A stretch of 9,684 bases of DNA. Source: Bacteroidales bacterium. Its GTDB lineage: Bacteria > Bacteroidota > Bacteroidia > Bacteroidales > Muribaculaceae. Positions within the stretch are counted from its first letter, which is position 1. Every line of letters starts with the position of its first letter. A model generated the notes under the pieces. The model was not told where the DNA came from and searched no databases. It saw only the letters and a list, made by a program, of their open reading frames with translations. The stretch covers positions 1 to 9,684 of the forward strand of contig SFER01000076.1 of NCBI GenBank assembly GCA_004557195.1, written 5' to 3'. Both the position numbers and the translations under genes were made by a program. Below are positions 1 through 5,084 of this stretch, piece by piece.

Positions 1-73
1 CTTACGCAAAACTAAAATGGCGTCGTTGCCCTCTTGATTATCATCGTGAATAGCATCTTTGGATTGACTCACT

Positions 74-108
74 AAAAAAGCGAATGCCGCGATGACGCGA
101 CATTCGCT
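74..108 (-). terminator. Intrinsic terminator after the DUF4465 gene
   Basis: Read on the minus strand, AGCGAATG and CATTCGCT form eight pairs. After one mismatch (positions 87 and 100) CGCG pairs with CGCG around a TCAT loop. Six T residues (79-74) follow at once. It begins about 25 nt after the stop of the DUF4465 gene and should end the trmD-ftsB-DUF4465 transcript. There is no T-run on the other side, so it is not expected to work for plus-strand transcription. Confidence 0.9.
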
Positions 109-132
109 ACAAGTATATGAGGTTGAGGATGT

Positions 133-912
133 TTAGCGACGGATTTTGAGGTTGTCGAGGGCGAAGTAGGTGGGGGTGTTGATGCCCCATTGACCACTGT
201 CGGTAGATTCCATCTCGAAGAACAAGCCCTTAACCTCGCCAAGGGTGTCGAGATTGACAAATGTCCAGTCTTTGAGGGCAAACCACTCTGATTCTTTCTC
301 GGAACGATAGTCGGCGAGATAGACTGTTACGGGTCCTACAACCGCGCTTCCGGTCCAGCCATACACTTTGAGCGCAAAGTAGTCGCCTTTGGCAAACTTG
401 CGGCAGTATGCGCCACCATCCACGACACTGTAGTAGCAATAGGAGTTATTGGTAACATACATCGAGATGGGAGTGAAAGTTGCGTCATTGTTGAAGGTGA
501 TTGCACAGCTGCGGTCGGCAAAGGGAGTCTCAGAAGTTTCCATCGAGTTCCAGTAGCCTATTATATAAGGTGTACCTTTGCCAGCCATGCCACCGGCGGG
601 CATTGCTGCACACTGATGGCTTAGCCATTCGTTGGTGGAGTTGTAGTCGGCGTTGTCGGTGCAGCGGCTTGCCACCATACCGGTCCAGTAGAAGTATTGC
701 ACATCGGCAGTGTGGCTGAAAGTGAAGCCTTGACTCACCACCTTGGCATCGGGATTCATAGCGTCTGCCCATACGCCGTTTTCATCGTAGTGGATTTCTG
801 TAGCATTTAGGGTGAGCACCACCTCATTGTATTCGTCATCGTTGGAATCGCAAGAAGTAGCGAAAAACAAGGGACAAAGGATTGCCGGGAGTAATAGTGT
901 CTTAAAATTCAT
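133..912 (-). CDS. DUF4465 domain surface lipoprotein
   Basis: A 259-residue predicted lipoprotein. Residues 1-20 are a signal peptide and Cys21 (in FFATSC) is the likely lipidated residue. The following DSNDDE is acidic, like the Bacteroidota surface-export signal, so an outer-leaflet location is inferred. The rest matches DUF4465 by pattern: YWNSME near residue 120, a YVTNNSYCYYSVVDGG stretch, FAKGDYFALKVYGW, VYLADYRSE, W.FVNLDTLGEVKGLFFEMESTDSG, and the typical ending GINTPTYFALDNLKI. These beta-rich proteins have no established activity that I can cite. From memory, relatives sometimes lie near TonB-dependent vitamin B12 uptake genes; here the gene lies 15 nt downstream of ftsB and is probably co-transcribed with it. 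The ATG at 912 is the only start that gives a signal peptide. No Shine-Dalgarno is visible, as is usual for the phylum. The family call is good; the ligand is unknown. Confidence 0.88.
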   Translation of the reverse strand: MNFKTLLLPAILCPLFFATSCDSNDDEYNEVVLTLNATEIHYDENGVWADAMNPDAKVVSQGFTFSHTADVQYFYWTGMVASRCTDNADYNSTNEWLSHQCAAMPAGGMAGKGTPYIIGYWNSMETSETPFADRSCAITFNNDATFTPISMYVTNNSYCYYSVVDGGAYCRKFAKGDYFALKVYGWTGSAVVGPVTVYLADYRSEKESEWFALKDWTFVNLDTLGEVKGLFFEMESTDSGQWGINTPTYFALDNLKIRR

Positions 913-927
913 ATCTTGATTGTTAAG

Positions 928-1263
928 TTATTTGATTTCGGTAAGATAGAGGTCCTCATTGGGGCGTTTCATGTGGAATTGCTCGCGAGCCACCCTCTCC
1001 ACAGCCTCGGGGCGAGTGTCGATGGCGCGTGATTTGCTGCGGTAATACTCCACCGAGTCGCGTATTATGCGCACCTCTTTTTTCAAGTCGCGTATTTGAG
1101 CATCCTGGCGGCTGCTCTCGTAGTAGCCGTTTTCGTCGAAGAGCAACGGAAGCGCCACAGCGGCAAGGAGGATAAGAAACGGAAAACTTATCCATCGCGG
1201 GAGGCTCTTGAAATATGATTTCAGCGAGCCGCGTTTTTTCTTTTTGGTCGATTTCTCTGCCAT
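928..1263 (-). CDS. ftsB: FtsB/DivIC-like septum formation initiator
   Basis: A 111-residue single-pass membrane protein of the FtsB/DivIC family, which in other bacteria forms part of the divisome subcomplex that activates septal peptidoglycan synthesis. Seen in the sequence: a lysine-rich cytoplasmic N-terminus (residues 2-20), one transmembrane helix (about 25-42), a charged coiled-coil stretch (about 52-78, with RDLKKEVRIIRDSVEYY), and the conserved C-terminal segment ERVAREQFHMKRPNEDLY (89-106). The frame is open upstream to 1392, but that extension lies inside trmD and lacks family features. The ATG at 1263, 11 nt after the trmD stop, gives the normal length and the basic N-terminus. 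It is the middle gene of an apparent three-gene operon. FtsB and DivIC cannot be told apart from sequence alone, so the symbol is a family label. Confidence 0.88.
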   Translation of the reverse strand: MAEKSTKKKKRGSLKSYFKSLPRWISFPFLILLAAVALPLLFDENGYYESSRQDAQIRDLKKEVRIIRDSVEYYRSKSRAIDTRPEAVERVAREQFHMKRPNEDLYLTEIK

Positions 1264-1274
1264 GGGAGTGATGG

Positions 1275-1970
1275 TTAAATGTCGTTTAACAAATCGGGAC
1301 GAAGTCGCATGGTGCGCTCCACCGCCATATCGTGTTTCCACTCGTCGATGCGAGCCTGGTGTCCCGAGAGGAGCACTTCGGGCACTTCCCATCCGTTATA
1401 CACGGCGGGGCGGGTATAAACCGGCGGGGCGAGGAGGTTGTCTTGGAAAGAATCGCTAAGCGCCGACTGCTCATCGCCGATGGCGCCGGGGATGAGCCGC
1501 ACAATGGCATCGGTGAGGATAGCCGCGGGGAGCTCGCCACCGGTGAGCACGTAGTCGCCGATGGTAATCTCGCGGGTGATGAGGTGCTCGCGCACACGGT
1601 AGTCAACCCCCTTGTAGTGTCCGCACAGGATGATGATGTTTCGGCATAGCGAAAGCGAATTAGCCACCTGCTGGGTGAGCTGCTCGCCATCGGGTGTCAT
1701 GAAAATCACCTCGTCGTAGTGGCGCTGCTCCTTCAGTGAGGAGATGGCACGGTCGATAGGCTCAATCTGCATCACCATCCCGGCTTCGCCGCCAAACGGA
1801 TAGTCGTCCACCTTGCGGTGCGGGCGAGTGGAATAGTCGCGGAGATTGTGAACCACAATCTCCGCAAGCCCTTTGTCCTGCGCGCGCTTGAGGATTGAGA
1901 ATCCGAGGGGCGACTCGAGAATTTCGGGCATAACAGTGAGGATATCTATGCGCATTGGCTCGTTGTCCAT
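1275..1970 (-). CDS. trmD: tRNA (guanine-37-N1)-methyltransferase TrmD
   Basis: A 231-residue SPOUT-family enzyme that uses S-adenosylmethionine to methylate N1 of G37, next to the anticodon of tRNAs, which prevents frameshifting. Family features: MRIDILTVMPE at the N-terminus, VDDYPFGGEAGMVM (54-67), the trefoil-knot cofactor site with GHYKGVDYRVREHL (117-130) and IGDYVLTGGELP (137-148), the catalytic-Asp region DEQSALSDSF (166-175, probably Asp173), and the C-terminal tRNA-binding PEVLLSGHQARIDEW (197-211). Length is normal and nothing is missing. The start is uncertain: the ATG at 1970 gives five extra residues, while the ATG at 1955 starts exactly at the family-typical MRIDI. Neither has a clear ribosome-binding site. 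It is the first gene of the minus-strand unit, with a well-placed promoter about 60 nt upstream. Confidence 0.97.
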   Translation of the reverse strand: MDNEPMRIDILTVMPEILESPLGFSILKRAQDKGLAEIVVHNLRDYSTRPHRKVDDYPFGGEAGMVMQIEPIDRAISSLKEQRHYDEVIFMTPDGEQLTQQVANSLSLCRNIIILCGHYKGVDYRVREHLITREITIGDYVLTGGELPAAILTDAIVRLIPGAIGDEQSALSDSFQDNLLAPPVYTRPAVYNGWEVPEVLLSGHQARIDEWKHDMAVERTMRLRPDLLNDI

Positions 1971-2031
1971 ATTCTAATGTAATAAAAGGCAGGATAAAAC
2001 AAGAAACAGCACAAAGGTGCCATTTGATTTG

Positions 2032-2065
2032 CAAAAATAACACATTTTTAAAAGATATGCAACAA
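2032..2065 (-). promoter_or_regulatory. Promoter for trmD operon
   Basis: On the minus strand TATTTTTG (2039-2032) matches the Bacteroidota -7 consensus TAnnTTTG exactly. TTGTTG (2065-2060) lies 20 nt upstream, at the expected place for the -33 element. Transcription should start near 2026, giving a leader of about 55 nt before the ATG at 1970. Confidence 0.65.
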
Positions 2066-2069
2066 CGAA

Positions 2070-2081
2070 TGTGTTAACACA
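2070..2081. promoter_or_regulatory. Perfect palindrome TGTGTTAACACA, possible operator
   Basis: TGTGTTAACACA is identical to its reverse complement. It sits a few bases upstream of the proposed -33 element of the trmD promoter, and about 115 bp before the -7 element of the divergent receptor promoter, where a dimeric regulator could act on either. The regulator is unknown and chance occurrence in AT-rich DNA is possible. Confidence 0.35.
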
Positions 2082-2195
2082 CGATAAACAGCCCGACGAA
2101 AGCTCGGGGAGGAGGAAAAATGTTGCAAAACCATTATATTTTGAACAAAAATTCAAAAAGTGGACGAAAAATCATTCCAATTAAATAAAATTGCG

Positions 2196-2203
2196 TATAT
2201 TTG
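2196..2203 (+). promoter_or_regulatory. Promoter -7 element for TonB receptor unit
   Basis: TATATTTG matches the Bacteroidota -7 consensus TAnnTTTG. No good TTG -33 element is seen at the usual distance upstream, so the promoter may be weak or need an activator. Transcription from it would start near 2208-2210, leaving a leader of about 80 nt. Confidence 0.55.
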
Positions 2204-2211
2204 ACATTTGC

Positions 2212-2224
2212 TTCCCGAAGGGAA
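2212..2224 (+). other. Short hairpin at start of receptor mRNA leader
   Basis: TTCCC and GGGAA pair around a GAA triloop, followed by TTTTAATTT. If the promoter call is right, the stem begins within a few bases of the mRNA 5' end. It could protect the message or act as a weak attenuator. Only five pairs form, so this is tentative. Confidence 0.35.
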
Positions 2225-2228
2225 TTTT

Positions 2229-2260
2229 AATTTAACACTAAAACCACAATTTAACTAAAA
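2229..2260 (+). repeat. Direct repeat AATTTAAC in receptor leader
   Basis: AATTTAAC occurs at 2229-2236 and 2248-2255. Each copy is followed by TAAAA, at once in the second copy and after two bases in the first, giving a 19-nt period. It lies in the leader just ahead of the receptor gene. It may be a binding site for a regulator or simply AT-rich sequence. Confidence 0.35.
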
Positions 2261-2289
2261 AACAATATTAATATAATAACAAATTTATT

Positions 2290-5049
2290 ATGCGAATTAA
2301 ACTGTTTTTGATTATTGCGCTTCTGTGCAGTTTACCGATTTTAGCACAATCGGGAGTGAGAGGCGTAGTAGTGGATTCAGAAAGCAGCCTTCCCGTGGCA
2401 GGCGCGAGTGTGATTCTGGAACGCCAGAATCTGCTTGTGGTTACCGGCGCTGATGGCAGTTTTCTAATCAGTAACGCGACACCGGGCGAGAGCAATCTCA
2501 CCATCGTGTCGTATGGCTACAAAGACTGGTCGTCAACCGTCGATATTAAGAACAAAGTGGTTGAAGACCTCGGTATTATCAAACTAACCCCTGACGGAGT
2601 GTTCACCGGCATCAACGACATGTCGGAGGAATTTCTCGTGAGCGAGTCGCTTCTCGAAGATGAGGAGGGCAACAGCCAAGCAGTCGGCGCACTCACCGGT
2701 GCCTCGGACAACATCTACTATCAGGCGACAAGCTACGACTTCAGCGCCATGCGATTCCGTTTCCGCGGTTATGACCAGGAGTATAGCCAAACCTACATCA
2801 ATGGCGTGAACTTCAACGAGCCTATTCGCGGTCGCTTCAACTATTCAATGCTCGGCGGCATGAACACAGTGTTCAAAAACCGCTCTACTTCAGTGGGTAT
2901 CGCTCCTTCGACAGCCGGTTTTGGTGCTATTGGCGGAACCACCAACATCAATGCGTATGCCAAGGATTATGCGCCAGGATTGCGCGCCAGCGTGGCTTAC
3001 ACCAACGGCAACTACTATGCCCGCGGCATGGCTACCTACTCCACAGGCTTGAGCAAGAACGGATGGGCACTCACCCTCTCGGCTATCGGCCGCTACAGCG
3101 ATGAAGGTAATGTTCCGGGTACATTCTACCACTCGGGCGGCTACTTCCTCTCGTTGCAGAAGGTGTTCAACCCCGCTCACAGCATCTCGCTCACCACTTT
3201 CGGCGCCCCCACTCAGCGCGCATCTTCGTCGGCTACCTACGAAGAGTGCTACGAAGTGTCGGGCGACTACCTCTACAACCCCAACTGGGGATATATCACC
3301 CAAAACGGCAAACTCGAGAAACGCAGTGCCAAGGTGGTTGAATCGTTCGACCCGACCGCTATCATCAACTGGATTTGGACTCCAAAGATGGGCACCTCGC
3401 TCAACACCGGATTCGGATTCCGTTCTTCGGCTTATTCGTCTTCGGCTCTCAACTGGTATAACGCCGCCGACCCGCGTCCCGACTACTACCGCTACCTTCC
3501 ATCCTACTTCGATGAGGACAGCGAGGTTCGCGACCTCTACACCGACCTCTGGCAAAACAACGAGCAATACCGTCAAATCGATTGGGACAAGCTCTATCAA
3601 ACCAACTACCTCAACAATATGCAAGCCGAGGAAACCGGAGTGGAACGCGGCTCTACCTACATTCTTGAGAAACGCCACAGCGACCAACTCAATTTCCAAT
3701 TCAATTCCACCCTCAACCACCGCCTCAACGACTATATGACCTTGCAGGCAGGCGTGGGCGCGAATTACACCATCGGCTCTTACTACAAGACCATTAAGGA
3801 CCTCCTTGGCGGCAAATATTGGGTGGATATCGACCAATTCTCAGAGCGCGACTTCCCCGCCGACAAGACTATGCTCCAAAACGACCTCAACAACCCCAAC
3901 CGCAGAGTGGGTGTAGGCGACCGCTTCGGTTACGACTACAATATCAATGTATTCACAGCCAACGCTTGGGTGCAAAATATGATTAACCTCCCTCACTGGG
4001 ATATCAACTACGGCTTGAACATCTCTTACACCACCTACCAACGCGATGGAAAGATGCGCAACGGCCGCTCTCCCGAGAACTCCTACGGCAAGGGCAAACG
4101 CCACCAATTTGACAACGGCGGCATCAAAGCCGGCATCACTTACAAACTCGATGGCCGCAACAACTTCGTAATCAACGCCCTTTACCAAACCAAGGCTCCG
4201 CTTGCCGACCAAGCATACGTGTCGCCGCGCATCAAAGACGACGCTATCGCCGACCTTGAAAGCGAGAGAATCCTTTCGGGCGACATCTCCTACGTGTTCA
4301 ACTATCGCCGCTTCAAAGGTAGCATCACCGGTTTCTGGACCAACACCTACAACGGCGTGGAGCGTACTTCGTTCTACGACGACCAATACTCCACATTCAT
4401 GAACTACGTAATGACCAACGTGCAGAAACAGCACAAAGGTGTGGAAGTGGGCTTGGCATTTAAGGTTACTCCCAGCATCACAGTGAGCGCAGCAGGTACT
4501 TATTCCCGCTATCAATACAAAAACCGCCCCACCGGCACACGCAGTTACGAAAACGGCATGTCGCCCGACACCGTAACCACAGTGTATCTCAAAAACTTCT
4601 ATGTGGGCGGCACACCACAACAAGCCTATAACATCGGCATCGACTGGGCAGCTCCCGGCATGTGGTTCTTCAACATCAACGCATCGTGGATGGGCGACTC
4701 CTACGTTGACCTCTCTCCCGTGCGCCACGAGTCGATGAGCGACCTGTGGAAATTTGTTGATTCGGAAGAAGAACTCAACCAAAAAGTTGCCGAAATCTCC
4801 ACTCAAGAGAAACTGAAAGATGTGTTTGTGCTCAATTTCAGCATCGGCAAACTCATCTACCTCAACCGCTCAGCATCGATGAATATCAACTTAAATGTTG
4901 ACAACGTGCTCAACAACAAGAAAATCTGCACCGGCGGTTACCAACAGGGACGTTTCGACTACACCAACTTCAATGTGGGCAAATATCCCAACAAATACTA
5001 TCACGGACAAGGCATCAAAGTGTTTGTCAATGTAGGTTTCAAATTCTAA
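2290..5049 (+). CDS. SusC-like TonB-dependent outer-membrane receptor
   Basis: A 919-residue outer-membrane transporter expected to import a ligand too large for porins, powered by TonB-ExbBD. Residues 1-20 are a signal peptide ending in ILAQ. Residues 22-100 are a carboxypeptidase-regulatory-like domain (GVRGVVVDSESSLPVAGASV, then GADGSFLI and SYGYKDW). The plug spans about 110-235, with RFRFRGYDQEYSQTYINGV and GFGAIGGTTNINAYA. The rest is a barrel of alternating aromatic strands ending in the terminal Phe (VNVGFKF) used for barrel assembly. No SusD gene follows; instead a modular DUF5689 lipoprotein starts 35 nt downstream and probably serves as its surface partner. From memory, this receptor/DUF5689 pairing recurs in Bacteroidota, often with a nuclease/phosphatase-family gene that is absent here. 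C-ending codons dominate, suggesting high expression. The substrate cannot be read from the sequence. Confidence 0.93.
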   Translation: MRIKLFLIIALLCSLPILAQSGVRGVVVDSESSLPVAGASVILERQNLLVVTGADGSFLISNATPGESNLTIVSYGYKDWSSTVDIKNKVVEDLGIIKLTPDGVFTGINDMSEEFLVSESLLEDEEGNSQAVGALTGASDNIYYQATSYDFSAMRFRFRGYDQEYSQTYINGVNFNEPIRGRFNYSMLGGMNTVFKNRSTSVGIAPSTAGFGAIGGTTNINAYAKDYAPGLRASVAYTNGNYYARGMATYSTGLSKNGWALTLSAIGRYSDEGNVPGTFYHSGGYFLSLQKVFNPAHSISLTTFGAPTQRASSSATYEECYEVSGDYLYNPNWGYITQNGKLEKRSAKVVESFDPTAIINWIWTPKMGTSLNTGFGFRSSAYSSSALNWYNAADPRPDYYRYLPSYFDEDSEVRDLYTDLWQNNEQYRQIDWDKLYQTNYLNNMQAEETGVERGSTYILEKRHSDQLNFQFNSTLNHRLNDYMTLQAGVGANYTIGSYYKTIKDLLGGKYWVDIDQFSERDFPADKTMLQNDLNNPNRRVGVGDRFGYDYNINVFTANAWVQNMINLPHWDINYGLNISYTTYQRDGKMRNGRSPENSYGKGKRHQFDNGGIKAGITYKLDGRNNFVINALYQTKAPLADQAYVSPRIKDDAIADLESERILSGDISYVFNYRRFKGSITGFWTNTYNGVERTSFYDDQYSTFMNYVMTNVQKQHKGVEVGLAFKVTPSITVSAAGTYSRYQYKNRPTGTRSYENGMSPDTVTTVYLKNFYVGGTPQQAYNIGIDWAAPGMWFFNINASWMGDSYVDLSPVRHESMSDLWKFVDSEEELNQKVAEISTQEKLKDVFVLNFSIGKLIYLNRSASMNINLNVDNVLNNKKICTGGYQQGRFDYTNFNVGKYPNKYYHGQGIKVFVNVGFKF

Positions 5050-5084
5050 CTTCAAAATAATAAACAAAAAATCAATATACTGAT

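Larger units (their letters stand above)
1971..2289. other. Divergent intergenic region with both promoters
   Basis: This 319-nt AT-rich spacer separates trmD (minus) from the TonB-dependent receptor gene (plus). No credible gene is seen. It holds a minus promoter (2032-2065), a 12-bp palindrome (2070-2081), a weak hairpin CCCGA/TCGGG at 2092-2108 without a T-run, a plus promoter (-7 element 2196-2203), a short leader hairpin (2212-2224) and a direct repeat (2229-2260). Confidence 0.75.

Noticed and set aside
1..75. A hydrophobic frame on the plus strand reading VVALLIIIVNSIFGLTH up to a stop at 75
   Set aside because: It could be the tail of a membrane protein, but an in-frame TAA lies at 13-15 and no start follows it. 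Too little sequence is present to call a gene or a frameshift.
1264..1392. Longer N-terminus for the ftsB-like protein
   Set aside because: The extra 43 residues lie inside trmD in another frame, and the family-typical protein starts at 1263.
2092..2108. CCCGA/TCGGG hairpin as a terminator or riboswitch
   Set aside because: Only five pairs, no T-run on either strand, and it lies upstream of both promoters, so it is not in either transcript.
2890..4806. Two long minus-strand open frames (2890-3837 and 3841-4806) antisense to the receptor gene
   Set aside because: They mirror the codon bias of the receptor gene, have Val/His-rich translations without domain features, and lack promoters. The plus-strand frame is clearly the real gene.
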